Assembly: GCF_008087345.1 (NCBI RefSeq) | Contig: NZ_VHIB01000001.1 | Coordinates: 1,054,001-1,118,000, forward strand | DNA: 64,000 nt | Direction: 5' to 3' | DNA from: Nocardioides caldifontis | GTDB lineage: Bacteria; Actinomycetota; Actinomycetes; Propionibacteriales; Nocardioidaceae | Part shown: positions 42,898 to 51,512 of the stretch, in pieces | How positions within the stretch are numbered: position 1 is the first letter of the stretch | Layout of the letters: every line of letters starts with the position of its first letter | The notes under the pieces: model-generated | Databases searched by the model: none | Told to the model about the DNA's origin: nothing | Seen by the model: only the letters and a program-made list of their open reading frames with translations | Made by a program: the position numbers and the translations under genes

Positions 42898-43494
42898 ATG
42901 ACCACCACCCAGCACCCCACCGACGTCGACGCCGCCCGTCGCGAGGCCGCCCGGGTCCCGCTCGAGGTCCCGCCGACGCTGTTCGGCCGGGCGATGGCGT
43001 GGTACTCCCGCCGCGCGTACGGCGACGTGCTCGACACCGGGCTCGCCCTGCTCCACAACCGCAAGGTCCTCAAGGCGGTGATGGGGTTCGAGCGCCGGGT
43101 CGCCGGCTGGAAGGCCCTCGACGCCGACCTGAAGACCCTGGCCCAGATGGCGTCGGCCGCGGCGATCGGCTGCAGCTGGTGCGTCGACTTCGGCTGGTAC
43201 GCCGCGCACAGCGAGGGGCTCGACGTCAGCCGCCTCGAGGAGGTTCCGCGGTGGCGCGAGTCCGACGTGTTCACGCCGCTCGAGCGCGACGTCATGGAGT
43301 ACGCCGAGGCGATGACCGCCACCCCGCCCGAGGTCACCGACGAGCTGGCCGGCCGGCTGCGCGACGCCCTCGGTGACGAGGCGTTCGTGGAGCTGACCAT
43401 GATGGTGGCCGTGGAGAACGAGCGCTCGCGGTTCAACAGCGCCCTCGGCCTCACCAGCCAGGGGTTCAAGGACCGCTGCGAGCTGCGTCGGTGA
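42898..43494 (+). CDS. Carboxymuconolactone decarboxylase/AhpD-family protein (ECF41 target)
   Basis: 198 residues, ATG at 42898 behind AGGAGG. The helical AhpD core contains the redox motif GCSWCVDFGWYAAH (Cys92, Cys95), as in alkylhydroperoxidases that use a CxxC pair. It lies directly before, and overlaps by 4 bp, an ECF41 sigma factor gene. In many actinobacteria ECF41 factors sit with such COE genes (carboxymuconolactone decarboxylase, oxidoreductase or epimerase) and drive them. Role: probable peroxide or thiol-dependent redox protein; substrate unknown. Confidence 0.9.
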   Translation: MTTTQHPTDVDAARREAARVPLEVPPTLFGRAMAWYSRRAYGDVLDTGLALLHNRKVLKAVMGFERRVAGWKALDADLKTLAQMASAAAIGCSWCVDFGWYAAHSEGLDVSRLEEVPRWRESDVFTPLERDVMEYAEAMTATPPEVTDELAGRLRDALGDEAFVELTMMVAVENERSRFNSALGLTSQGFKDRCELRR

Positions 43495-44381
43495 CGGGGG
43501 ACCACGTGGAGCAGGGGACCGACGCCTTCGCCGAGCACCGCTCGCTGCTGTTCACGGTCGCCTACGAGATGCTCGGCAGCGCCGCCGACGCCGAGGACGT
43601 CGTCCAGGAGTCGTGGGTGCGGTGGTCGGAGGTCGACAAGGCCCGGGTGCGCGACCCCCGCGCGTACCTCGTCCGCATCGTCACCCGGCAGGCGCTCAAC
43701 CACCTGCGCACGCTGGAGCGACGGCGGGAGCGGTACGTCGGCCCCTGGCTGCCCGAGCCGCTGCTCACCGCGCCCGACGTGGCCGACGACGTCGAGCTCG
43801 CCGACTCGGTGTCGCTGGCGATGCTCGTCGTGCTCGACACGTTGAGCCCGCTCGAGCGCGCGGTCTTCCTGCTCCGCGAGGTCTTCGGCTTCGGGTACGA
43901 CGAGGTGGCGGAGGCGACCGGCCGGAGCACGGCGGCGGTCCGCCAGCTGGCGCACCGGGCCCGCGAGCACGTGCAGGCCCGCCGTCCCGGCACGATCCCG
44001 GCCGGTGAGCTCGAGAAGGTGACCACGTCGTTCTTCGCCGCGGCCGCGACGGGCGACCTCCAGCAGCTGATGGACCTCCTCGCTCCTGACGTCGTGCTGC
44101 TCTCCGACGGCGGCGGCAAGGTGAAGGCGGCGCTGAACCCGATCCGCGGCGCGGAGAAGGTCGCCCGGTTCCTCCTGGCCGTCACGCCCACGGGCGCGCA
44201 GGCCGAGGTCGACGTCCTCGCGGTCAACGGGGCGCCGGCGCTGGTCGTCCGCATCGACGGCCGCATCGACACGGTGGCGACCGGGGTGATGGCCGACGGG
44301 CGGATCGCCGAGCTGCTCGTCGTCCGCAACCCCGACAAGCTGCGGCGGCTCGAGGAGGAGCACCACCTCAGCCGCCGGTGA
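43491..44381 (+). CDS. ECF41-group sigma factor with SnoaL-like C-terminal domain (SigJ-like)
   Basis: 296 residues from a GTG overlapping the AhpD-like stop. Region 2 (AFAEHRSLLFTVAYEMLGSAADAEDVVQESWVRW) and region 4 (TLSPLERAVFLLREVFGFGYDEVAEATGRSTAAVRQLAHRAREHV) are followed by a ~110-residue SnoaL-like domain. The three ECF41 motifs are present: WLPEP (86-90) between regions, DGGGK (206-210) and NPDKL (280-284). In this group the fused C-terminal domain replaces a separate anti-sigma factor. It should activate the promoter at 42840 and thereby its own gene. The signal is unknown. Confidence 0.93.
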   Translation: MTGDHVEQGTDAFAEHRSLLFTVAYEMLGSAADAEDVVQESWVRWSEVDKARVRDPRAYLVRIVTRQALNHLRTLERRRERYVGPWLPEPLLTAPDVADDVELADSVSLAMLVVLDTLSPLERAVFLLREVFGFGYDEVAEATGRSTAAVRQLAHRAREHVQARRPGTIPAGELEKVTTSFFAAAATGDLQQLMDLLAPDVVLLSDGGGKVKAALNPIRGAEKVARFLLAVTPTGAQAEVDVLAVNGAPALVVRIDGRIDTVATGVMADGRIAELLVVRNPDKLRRLEEEHHLSRR

Positions 44382-44424
44382 GACACCCCGCGCACCCAGA
44401 AGGCCCGCGGTGTAGGTTCGGCTC

Positions 44425-44520
44425 CGAACGACAGGGGAGCGCCACCGGGCGCTGAGAGTGCGGGAACGGCCGCAGACCCTCGAACCTGCTCCGGCTAGCA
44501 CCGGCGAAGGAAGTCGAGCT
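44425..44520 (+). ncRNA. TPP riboswitch (THI element)
   Basis: The thi-box core is easy to read: ACAGGGGAGC...GCTGAGAGTGCGG (44431-44463), then CCGCAGACCCTCGAACCTG (44470-44488) and the closing GCGAAGGAAGT. The AACCTG and CTGAGA elements that bind thiamine pyrophosphate are exact. Downstream, CCCGCG-CACG-CGCGGG (44524-44539) and CTCCC...GGGAG around the ribosome site GAGGAA could switch translation of thiB. It controls the thiBPQ operon, off when TPP is plentiful. Confidence 0.95.
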
Positions 44521-44568
44521 CTTCCCGCGCACGCGCGGGACCCTCCCAGAGGAACCGGGAGACGAACC

Positions 44569-45627
44569 ATGAAGCTGAGGACGACGGCCCTGCTCGGCAC
44601 CACGGCACTGCTGGCGGTCGCCGGGTGCTCGGTGACCGGCGGGTCCGAGGACGACAGCGCCACCGACGACACCACCGTCACCCTGCTGACCCACGACTCC
44701 TTCGCGCTCCCCGACGAGCTGCTCGCGGAGTTCGAGGAGCACAGCGGCCTGACGCTCGAGGTGGTGCGCAGCGGGGACGCCGGCTCGCTCACCAACCAGC
44801 TCGTGCTGAGCAAGGACGAGCCGGTCGGCGACGCGGTGTTCGGCATCGACAACACCTTCGCCAGCCGGGCGGTCGACGCCGGTGTGCTGGCGGAGCACGT
44901 CCCGGACGAGCTGCCGGGCTCGGCCGCCGACCACGCCCTCGACGGCGACGGCGCCGACCGGTTGACGCCGGTCGACTGGGGCGACGTCTGCGTGAACGTC
45001 GACGACACCTGGTTCCGCGAGAACGACGTGCCGGCGCCGAAGACCCTCGACGACCTCACGGAGCCGGCGTACCGCGACCTCTTCGTCACCCCGGCGCCGA
45101 ACAGCTCGTCGCCCGGGTTCGCCTTCCTGCTCGCCACCATCGGGGAGTACGGCGAGGACGGCTGGCAGGAGTACTGGCAGCGGCTCGTCGACAACGGCGT
45201 CCGTGTCGTGGCCGGCTGGACCGACGCCTACGAGGTCGACTTCACCGCCGGTGGTGGCGGGGGCGACCGCCCGATCGTGCTTTCGTACAACTCCTCGCCG
45301 CCGTTCACGATCCCCGAGGGGGGCAAGCGGCCCACGACGAGCGCGCTGCTCGACACCTGCTTCCGCCAGGTGGAGTACGCCGGGGTGCTCGAGGGTGCCG
45401 ACAACCCCGAGGGGGCCCAGGAGGTCGTGGACTTCCTCGTCTCGCCGGAGGTCCAGGCGGCCCTGCCGGACTCGATGTACGTCTTCCCGGTCGACGACTC
45501 CGTCGAGCTGCCGCCGCTCTGGGCGAAGTGGGCCGAGCCGGCGCCGGCGCCGGTCGAGGTCGACCCGGAGGCGATCTCCGAGCACCGCGAGGAGTGGCTC
45601 CGCGAGTGGAGCGACGTCACGAGCTGA
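44569..45627 (+). CDS. thiB: Thiamine ABC transporter substrate-binding lipoprotein
   Basis: 352 residues with a lipoprotein signal (lipobox LAVAGC, Cys20). The body matches thiamine-binding ThiB/TbpA: LTHDSFALPDELLAEFEEHSGLTLEVVRSGDAG, FGIDNTFASRAVDAGVL, NVDDTWFRE and VLSYNSSPPFTIPEGG. It catches thiamine or TPP outside the membrane and passes it to ThiP. First gene after the TPP riboswitch; the permease gene starts 13 bp after its stop. Confidence 0.95.
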   Translation: MKLRTTALLGTTALLAVAGCSVTGGSEDDSATDDTTVTLLTHDSFALPDELLAEFEEHSGLTLEVVRSGDAGSLTNQLVLSKDEPVGDAVFGIDNTFASRAVDAGVLAEHVPDELPGSAADHALDGDGADRLTPVDWGDVCVNVDDTWFRENDVPAPKTLDDLTEPAYRDLFVTPAPNSSSPGFAFLLATIGEYGEDGWQEYWQRLVDNGVRVVAGWTDAYEVDFTAGGGGGDRPIVLSYNSSPPFTIPEGGKRPTTSALLDTCFRQVEYAGVLEGADNPEGAQEVVDFLVSPEVQAALPDSMYVFPVDDSVELPPLWAKWAEPAPAPVEVDPEAISEHREEWLREWSDVTS

Positions 45628-45640
45628 CACGGGGACGACG

Positions 45641-47287
45641 GTGAGCGGGAAGCGGTACGTCGCGGCCGGGGTGGCCGCGGGCGCCGTGCCGCTCGCCGTC
45701 CTCCTCGTCTTCTTCGTCGTCCCGCTCGCCGGCATGCTCGAGCGGGGCTTCGTCGTCGACGGCCGGCTCGACCTCGGTCCGGCCCTCTCCACGCTCGGCC
45801 GGAGCCGGGTCCTCGGTGCGCTGTGGTTCACGCTCTGGTCCGCGACGGTCGCGACGGCGCTGACGCTGCTGCTCGGCGTACCGACCGCCTATGCCCTGCA
45901 CCGGCTGGCGGTCCCGGGTCGACGGGTCCTGCGCGCGGTGGTCACCGTGCCGTTCGTGCTGCCCACGGTGGTGGTCGGTGTCGCCTTCCGCACGCTGCTC
46001 GCGCCGTCGGGGCCCCTCGGCTTCCTCGGCCTGGACGGCACCCCCACCGCCATCGTCGCCGCGCTGGTCTTCTTCAACGTCTCGATCGTGGTCCGCACCC
46101 TCGGCCCGTGGTGGGACTCCCTGGACCCGCGCCGGGCGCAGGCTGCGGCCGCCCTCGGCGCCTCGCCGCTGCAGGTGCTCCGGACCGTCACGCTGCCGGC
46201 GATGCTGCCGCCGGTGCTGTCGGCGGCCAGCGTGGTGTTCCTCTTCTGCGCCACTGCCTTCGGTGTCGTGCTGACGTTGGGCGGGGTGCGGTACTCCACC
46301 GTCGAGACCGAGATCTACCTGCTCACCACCCAGTTCCTCGACCTGCCGGCCGCAGCCGCCCTGTCGGTGCTCCAGCTGGTCGTGGTGGTCGGGCTGCTGA
46401 CGGTGTCGGGCCGCGCGCGCCGCCACCGCGAGCAGCCCCTCGACCGCCTGCGCACGACGCGCGCCCGGCGGGCGACCAGGTCCGACCTCCTCGTCCTCGG
46501 GGTGACCACCCTGACCGTCCTGCTGGTGCTCGCGCCGGTGGCAGCTCTCGTGGCGCGGTCGTTCCAGGCCGACGGCGAGTGGTCGACCGCCCACTACCGC
46601 GCGCTCGGCGACGCCGACGCGGGCTCCGGCGCGGCCGTCCCGGTGACGACCGCGCTCGCCAACTCGCTGCGGGTCGCGGTCGACGCCACGGTGCTGGCGC
46701 TCGCGCTCGGGGTGGTCGTCGCGGTGCTGGTCACGCGGCGGGCCACCCGGCCGTCCGCACGGCGGGCCCTCGCGCTCTTCGACGCGGCGTTCATGCTCCC
46801 GCTCGGCGTCTCGGCGGTGACCATCGGCTTCGGGTTCCTCGTCGCCCTCGACGAGCCGCCCCTCGACCTTCGGGGGAGCCCCTGGCTGGTTCCGGTCGCG
46901 CAGGCGATGGTCGCCCTGCCGCTGGTGGTGCGGGCGCTGGTGCCGGTGCTGCGGAGCGTCGACGACCGGCAGCGGCAGGCGGCGGCCTCGCTGGGGGCGG
47001 GCCCGTTCCGGGTGCTGGCCACCATCGACCTCCCGGTCGCCTGGCGGCCGGTGCTCGCCGCAGCCGGGTTCGCCTTCGCGGTCTCGTTGGGGGAGTTCGG
47101 CGCAACGAGCTTCCTCGCACGCCCCACGACCCCGACGCTCCCGGTGCTGATCTACGACCTGATCGGGCGGCCGGGCGGCGACGCGTTCGGGGCCGCCCTG
47201 GCTGCCTCGGTCCTGCTCGGTGCGGTCACCGTCGCGGTCACCGCCGCCGTCGAACGGCTCCGCGTGCCCGGTGTGGGAGCGTTCTGA
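45641..47287 (+). CDS. thiP: Thiamine ABC transporter permease (two-copy fused)
   Basis: 548 residues, GTG start at 45641. It is a tandem permease of about 12 membrane segments with two EAA loops: DPRRAQAAAALGASPLQVLRTVTLP in the first half and DDRQRQAAASLGAGPFRVLATIDLP in the second, each of which contacts the ATPase. This fused form is typical of ThiP. Part of the TPP-riboswitch-controlled thiBPQ operon; the next gene starts one base after its stop. Confidence 0.94.
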   Translation: MSGKRYVAAGVAAGAVPLAVLLVFFVVPLAGMLERGFVVDGRLDLGPALSTLGRSRVLGALWFTLWSATVATALTLLLGVPTAYALHRLAVPGRRVLRAVVTVPFVLPTVVVGVAFRTLLAPSGPLGFLGLDGTPTAIVAALVFFNVSIVVRTLGPWWDSLDPRRAQAAAALGASPLQVLRTVTLPAMLPPVLSAASVVFLFCATAFGVVLTLGGVRYSTVETEIYLLTTQFLDLPAAAALSVLQLVVVVGLLTVSGRARRHREQPLDRLRTTRARRATRSDLLVLGVTTLTVLLVLAPVAALVARSFQADGEWSTAHYRALGDADAGSGAAVPVTTALANSLRVAVDATVLALALGVVVAVLVTRRATRPSARRALALFDAAFMLPLGVSAVTIGFGFLVALDEPPLDLRGSPWLVPVAQAMVALPLVVRALVPVLRSVDDRQRQAAASLGAGPFRVLATIDLPVAWRPVLAAAGFAFAVSLGEFGATSFLARPTTPTLPVLIYDLIGRPGGDAFGAALAASVLLGAVTVAVTAAVERLRVPGVGAF

Positions 47288-47288
47288 G

Positions 47289-48335
47289 ATGCCCGACGCC
47301 GGCCTCGAGGTCACCGACCTCACCGTCACCTTCGAGCGCACGAAGGCGGTCGACGACGTGACCCTCGCGCTCCCGGAAGGCGAGGTGCTCGCGGTGCTCG
47401 GCCCCTCCGGCTGCGGGAAGTCGACGCTGCTCCGGGCGGTCGCCGGGCTCGAGCGCCCCTCTGCGGGACGCGTCCGGTTCGGCGGGGAGGACGTGACCGG
47501 GGTGCCGACCCACCGCCGCGGGTTCGCGCTGATGTTCCAGGACGGCCAGCTGTTCCCGAACCTCGACGTCGCCGGCAACGTCGCCTACCCGCTCCGGCTC
47601 CGCCGGGTGCCGCGCGGCGAGCGCCGGCGGCGGGTGGCCGAGCTGCTCGAGCTGGTCGGCCTCGCCGGACAGGGCGAGCGGCGGCCGACCACCCTGTCGG
47701 GCGGAGAGCGTCAGCGGGTCGCGCTGGCCCGTGCGCTCGCCGTGCACCCACGGCTGCTCCTCCTCGACGAGCCGCTCTCCGCTCTGGACCGGGGGCTCCG
47801 CGAGCGGCTCGCGGCCGACCTCCACGACATCCTGCGCGCCGAGCGGACCACCGCGGTGCTGGTGACCCACGACCACGACGAGGCCTTCGCGGTCGCGGAC
47901 CGGCTCGCCGTGATGCGGGCCGGCCGGCTCGTCCAGCAGGGCACGCTGGAGGAGGTCTGGCGCCACCCGGCCGACGCGGACACCGCGAGGTTCCTCGGCT
48001 ACGCCGCGGTCGTCGACCGGTCCGCGGCGGAGGTGCTCCTCGCGGGGGCAGCGGACGGCGACGGCCGGCTCGCCCTCCGTCGCTCCGCCCTCCGGCTCGA
48101 CCCGGAGGGTGCGGTCCACGGGCAGGTGACCTCCGCCCGGGTCACCGCCGAGCTCACCCGGCTCGTCGTCGCGGTCGACGGCGTGCCCAGCGTCGACGAG
48201 CTCGACGCGGTGGCCGGGCTCGACGTCGCCGTACGGGCGGGGCAGCGGGTGCGGCTCCGGGTGGACCCGACGCGGACGGCACCCGTCGGCCGTCCGTCGG
48301 ATCCTCCTGCCGACCGATCCGGGGCTCCGCTGTGA
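47289..48335 (+). CDS. thiQ: Thiamine ABC transporter ATPase
   Basis: 348 residues. Walker A GPSGCGKST, signature LSGGERQR, Walker B LLLLDEPLSALD and the H-loop VTHDHDEA are complete. The 100-residue C-terminal part is a TOBE-like domain (RLALRRSALRLDPEG...VRLRVDPTRTAPVG), longer than in E. coli ThiQ. It powers thiamine uptake with ThiB and ThiP. Third and last gene of the TPP-controlled operon. Confidence 0.93.
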   Translation: MPDAGLEVTDLTVTFERTKAVDDVTLALPEGEVLAVLGPSGCGKSTLLRAVAGLERPSAGRVRFGGEDVTGVPTHRRGFALMFQDGQLFPNLDVAGNVAYPLRLRRVPRGERRRRVAELLELVGLAGQGERRPTTLSGGERQRVALARALAVHPRLLLLDEPLSALDRGLRERLAADLHDILRAERTTAVLVTHDHDEAFAVADRLAVMRAGRLVQQGTLEEVWRHPADADTARFLGYAAVVDRSAAEVLLAGAADGDGRLALRRSALRLDPEGAVHGQVTSARVTAELTRLVVAVDGVPSVDELDAVAGLDVAVRAGQRVRLRVDPTRTAPVGRPSDPPADRSGAPL

Positions 48336-48414
48336 CCACCGCCATAGGGCCGTACGGCGAGCGGGCGGCCGCGCCCCGCCGGGACGGCGTCCGGGTTCCC
48401 TAGACTGTCCCGTC

Positions 48415-49518
48415 ATGAGCCGGTCGACGTCGAGCGTGGCCCCCGAGGCGCCGCCCGCCGTCAAGCCGCGGCCCGCCTACGGGATGCTCGTCGGGGTCGC
48501 CGTGGTCACCGGCCTGGTCGCCGTCGTGGTCTCCCAGGCGCTCGACGAGCGGCTCCGCGACCCCGAGGGGTTCCTGGGCCCTGCCTGGTTCCGGCTGCCC
48601 GCGATGGTCCTCGGCGCCTTCCTGATCGACGTCGTCCCGCGCTCCCTGTGGCGCGCGCGGCACCGGATGCGCTCGGTGCTCGACGAGGCCCGCACGCTGG
48701 TCCGTGAGCACTGGACCAAGGAGCGCATCGCCTGCGTCGCGATCGGGCTGACCAGCTTCTACGTCACCTACGTCGGCTACCGGAACCTCAAGAACTACCT
48801 GCCGCGGTTCTACGACTCGATGCAGGACCCGCTCCTGCACAAGCTCGACCTCTGGCTCTTCTTCGGCAACGAGCCGGCGACGGTGCTCCACAACATCCTG
48901 GGCCAGACCTGGGCGGCGCACTTCTTCGCCTTCATCTACCTGCTCTACCTGCCGCTGGCCCCGCTCACGGTCGTCACCTGGCTGGTGTGGTCGCGGAACA
49001 TCACCTACGGCTACTGGTACGCCACCACCAACTGCCTCACGTGGGCGCTCGGGACGATCAGCTACTACATGATCCCGACGATGGGGCCGATCTTCTGGTA
49101 CCCGTGGCTCTACCGGGACCTCGAGGAGACCGGTGTCACCGACCTCCAGAACTCCCTGTGGAACGGGCGCCAGGACGTCCGGTTCCCGCTGAACCCCTTC
49201 AGCGACTCGATCCAGAGCGTCGCCGGCTTCGCCTCGCTGCACACCGCGCTCACGCTGGCGATCGCCCTCTGCGCGCACTACACCGTCCGCAACGCGCTCA
49301 TCCGCTGGTCGGCCTGGACCTTCTGCGTGCTGACCATGATCTCGACGCTCTACTTCGGCTGGCACTACGTCGCCGACGTCTTCGGCGGGATCGTCATCGC
49401 GGTGCTCTCGGTGTGGCTCGGCGGCATCGCCACCGGTCAACGGTTCGAGCGGTGGGGGCTCCGATCACACCCGACCACCAGCTCCTCCGCCGTACCTCTC
49501 GAGGAGACCGAGGGCTGA
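48415..49518 (+). CDS. PAP2-family phosphatase, membrane-bound (inositol phosphorylceramide synthase-like)
   Basis: 367 residues with about six membrane helices. The PAP2 active-site elements are SVAGFASLHTALT (motif 2, with SxH) and FGWHYVADVFGG (motif 3, catalytic His); the first motif is degenerate (KNYLPRFYDSMQDP, LLHKLD). The arrangement with a long first loop resembles the AUR1/inositol phosphorylceramide synthase-like PAP2 subgroup, which handles phospholipids. It may remove or transfer phospho-groups from lipid carriers such as polyprenyl phosphates or phosphatidate. Single-gene unit. Confidence 0.85.
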   Translation: MSRSTSSVAPEAPPAVKPRPAYGMLVGVAVVTGLVAVVVSQALDERLRDPEGFLGPAWFRLPAMVLGAFLIDVVPRSLWRARHRMRSVLDEARTLVREHWTKERIACVAIGLTSFYVTYVGYRNLKNYLPRFYDSMQDPLLHKLDLWLFFGNEPATVLHNILGQTWAAHFFAFIYLLYLPLAPLTVVTWLVWSRNITYGYWYATTNCLTWALGTISYYMIPTMGPIFWYPWLYRDLEETGVTDLQNSLWNGRQDVRFPLNPFSDSIQSVAGFASLHTALTLAIALCAHYTVRNALIRWSAWTFCVLTMISTLYFGWHYVADVFGGIVIAVLSVWLGGIATGQRFERWGLRSHPTTSSSAVPLEETEG

Positions 49519-50034
49519 CTGACCGTCGGGGAGCGCCCGGTGGACCCGGCATTTTCCCCTTCGAATCCGCTCTCGGCTCCCTTTCCATACGGGCCGATTG
49601 GGGTATGCTCCGACTATCCGGAGATCCGGGGGGGTCTCCACCGAGCAGAGCGGGACCAGCTCGAGCAGCTGGTTCGAGAGGAAGTGAGTCGGGGGTCCGT
49701 ATCCCACCCCTCGTCGTTCAGTCCCACGCACTGCTCAGGGTGCTGTCCTAGCCTCCCAATGGGACAGAACCCAGAGGTCCCGTCCGAGCCTCCCAATCGG
49801 GCGGGACCTCATCCATTTTTCTGGCGTGACCACTCCGCCGGCCTCGCGGCGCGCCTGCCCGGCGCGTCCACCGCTACGTCCGCGCGCCGAAGTTACACTG
49901 GTGTAGTTCGTCAACCCGACACGCCGTGGATTCGAGAAAATCTTGAGAAAGTTGTTCCGTCTGTGACTCCTGAGCACTAACGTGACGTCGACCAGCCGCC
50001 GGGGAAGCGGCTGGTACCACGCCGAGAGGGAGTC
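49519..50034. other. 516-bp intergenic region: candidate structured RNA, terminator and promoter of the cell-wall hydrolase gene
   Basis: No protein gene is credible here: open frames lack family features, ribosome sites and codon bias. The left half contains a candidate RNA (49604-49820, listed apart). The right half is the AT-richest stretch of the window and should hold the promoter of the NlpC/P60 gene. It contains TACAC-TG-GTGTA at 49894-49905, a TetR-like palindrome, and the hairpin ACCAGCCGC/GCGGCTGGT (49992-50016) just before the ribosome site GAGAGGGAG. A full ydaO (c-di-AMP) riboswitch core was looked for and not found. Confidence 0.7.
49604..49820 (+). ncRNA. Candidate structured non-coding RNA with intrinsic terminator
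   Basis: TATGCT at 49604-49609 could be a -10 box. The sequence after it can fold: GAGCAG (49643-49648) with CTGCTC (49731-49736) and, further inside, GGGAC (49652-49656) with GTCCC (49721-49725), enclosing a perfect hairpin ACCAGCT-CGAGC-AGCTGGT (49655-49673). The decamer GCCTCCCAAT is repeated at 49751 and 49788. It ends with a 13-bp stem AGGTCCCGTCCGA/TCGGGCGGGACCT (49775-49809) followed by TTTTT (49816-49820), the only classical U-tract terminator seen in the window. No known RNA family was recognised. It could also be a long 3' UTR of the PAP2 gene. Confidence 0.4.
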
Positions 50035-51459
50035 ATGCGATCCACGGAGCCCCGTGCCGGGCGAGCTGTCCGCCGCCCGGTCCCGGCCGGTTCCGCGGTC
50101 GCCCCTCGAGGTTGGCGCCGGGCCCTGGCCACGCTCACCGGGCTGGCCACCGGCCTGGCCACCGCGCTCGCCCTCCTCGTGACCCCGACCGCGCTCGCCG
50201 CCCCCGGTGACGGGTCGGACGACGGCGCGGGCGGCTCGGACAGCTCGGTCCCGACCCGCCGCGACGTCGAGCGGGCCCGGGAGCGGGCGTCGGAGGCTGC
50301 CTCCGACGTCGCCTCCGTCCAGGCGCTGCTGGCCCGCGCCGACGCCGAGCTCGAGGCCGCCTCGATCCGGGCCGCCCAGGCCTACGAGGCCTACAACGGC
50401 GCCCGCTGGGAGCTCGGGCAGGCGGAGAAGGCGCTCCGGCAGGCCCGCCAGGAGGCCCGGACCGCCGACCGCAGGGTCGCCGGCCAGCGGCAGCGGCTCG
50501 CCGTGCTCGTGGCCTCGACGTACGAAGGGGGCGGCGGGCTGACCACCGTCGACGCCGTCCTCGGCTCCGAGGGGCCCGAGGGGCTGATGAGCAGGCTGCT
50601 CAGCCACGAGGGCGCGTCGTCGTCGCTCGACGCGCAGTACCAGCGGTTCACCGCCGTCTCCGCCCTCGCCGACGCCTTCCGCGCCGGGGCCGGGGAGGCG
50701 CTCGAACGGCAGCGCGCGGCGACCGAGGCCGCCGAGGAGTCGCGCCGGGCGGCAGAGGCGGCCGCGGCGGACGCGCAGGCCACCGCCACCGCGGTCGCAG
50801 CGGAGAAGGACCGGCTCGTCGCCCGGCTGGCCGAGCTCGAGGGCATCTCGGTGAAGCTCGCGCGGAAGCGGCAGCAGGCGCTCGAGGAGCAGGCCCGCGA
50901 GGCCGCCGCGCTCGAGGCCGAGAAGGAGGCCCGCCGGCAGGCCCGGCGTGAGGCCCGCCGCGAAGCCGGTTCTGAGCAGCCGACCGCCCCCGCGCAGGAC
51001 GAGCGGCAGGGCTCCGACCCCGCGCCGGACCCTGAACCTGAACCTGACCCTGCGCCGGACCCGGCGCCCGAGCCGCCGTCCGCCCCGCCTCCCGCCGGGG
51101 GCGCATCGAAGGTGCTCGCCTTCGCGCGCGCCCAGCTGGGCGAGCCCTACGTCTGGGGTGCGGCCGGCCCGACGTCGTGGGACTGCTCCGGCCTCACCAT
51201 GCGGGCGTGGCAGCAGGCCGGGGTCTCGCTCCCGCACTACTCGGTCGCGCAGTACGACGCCACCACGCCGATCTCGTCGTCCGACCTCCGCCCCGGCGAC
51301 CTCGTCTTCTGGGGGTCGAGCAGCGACCCGGGGTCGATCCACCACGTGGCGCTCTACCTCGGCGACGGGATGATCATCCATGCGCCGCGGACCGGGCGGC
51401 CGGTGTCCATCGACTCGATGTACTACTGGGTGCCGCCGAACTTCTTCGGACGTGTCTGA
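50035..51459 (+). CDS. NlpC/P60 peptidoglycan endopeptidase with coiled-coil domain (RipA-like)
   Basis: 474 residues. A signal peptide ends near TALAAPG (residue ~56). Residues 75-315 are a long coiled coil rich in Ala, Arg and Glu, followed by an acidic Pro linker (DPEPEPDPAPDPAPEPP). The C-terminal NlpC/P60 domain has Cys384 in WDCSGL, His437 in IHHVALYLG and a third His in IIHAPR, so it should be active in cutting peptide stems between D-Glu and the diamino acid. Such proteins separate daughter cells and are held off by their coiled-coil part. The start is the ATG at 50035 behind GAGAGGGAG. Regulation: see the preceding intergenic region. Confidence 0.92.
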   Translation: MRSTEPRAGRAVRRPVPAGSAVAPRGWRRALATLTGLATGLATALALLVTPTALAAPGDGSDDGAGGSDSSVPTRRDVERARERASEAASDVASVQALLARADAELEAASIRAAQAYEAYNGARWELGQAEKALRQARQEARTADRRVAGQRQRLAVLVASTYEGGGGLTTVDAVLGSEGPEGLMSRLLSHEGASSSLDAQYQRFTAVSALADAFRAGAGEALERQRAATEAAEESRRAAEAAAADAQATATAVAAEKDRLVARLAELEGISVKLARKRQQALEEQAREAAALEAEKEARRQARREARREAGSEQPTAPAQDERQGSDPAPDPEPEPDPAPDPAPEPPSAPPPAGGASKVLAFARAQLGEPYVWGAAGPTSWDCSGLTMRAWQQAGVSLPHYSVAQYDATTPISSSDLRPGDLVFWGSSSDPGSIHHVALYLGDGMIIHAPRTGRPVSIDSMYYWVPPNFFGRV

Positions 51460-51512
51460 CCAGCCACCTGCCGGATGGTTTGGACGAGCGACCAAGACGA
51501 CAACATGTCGGC

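Noticed and set aside
40932-45194. A 1420-codon open frame on the minus strand
   Set aside because: High-GC DNA keeps antisense frames open. Only the part from 41627 downstream has protein-like sequence (the split-barrel protein); the rest lies opposite the MBL, AhpD-like, sigma and thiB genes.
49540-49980. 146-codon frame in the intergenic region before the NlpC/P60 gene
   Set aside because: No ribosome site, no codon bias, no recognisable domain; it crosses an RNA terminator with T5 and the AT-rich promoter region.
49880-50034. ydaO/c-di-AMP riboswitch upstream of the cell-wall hydrolase
   Set aside because: The conserved GGGGAACC and CCGACAGCTAACC elements were not found; only a simple hairpin and GAGAGGGAG ribosome site are present.
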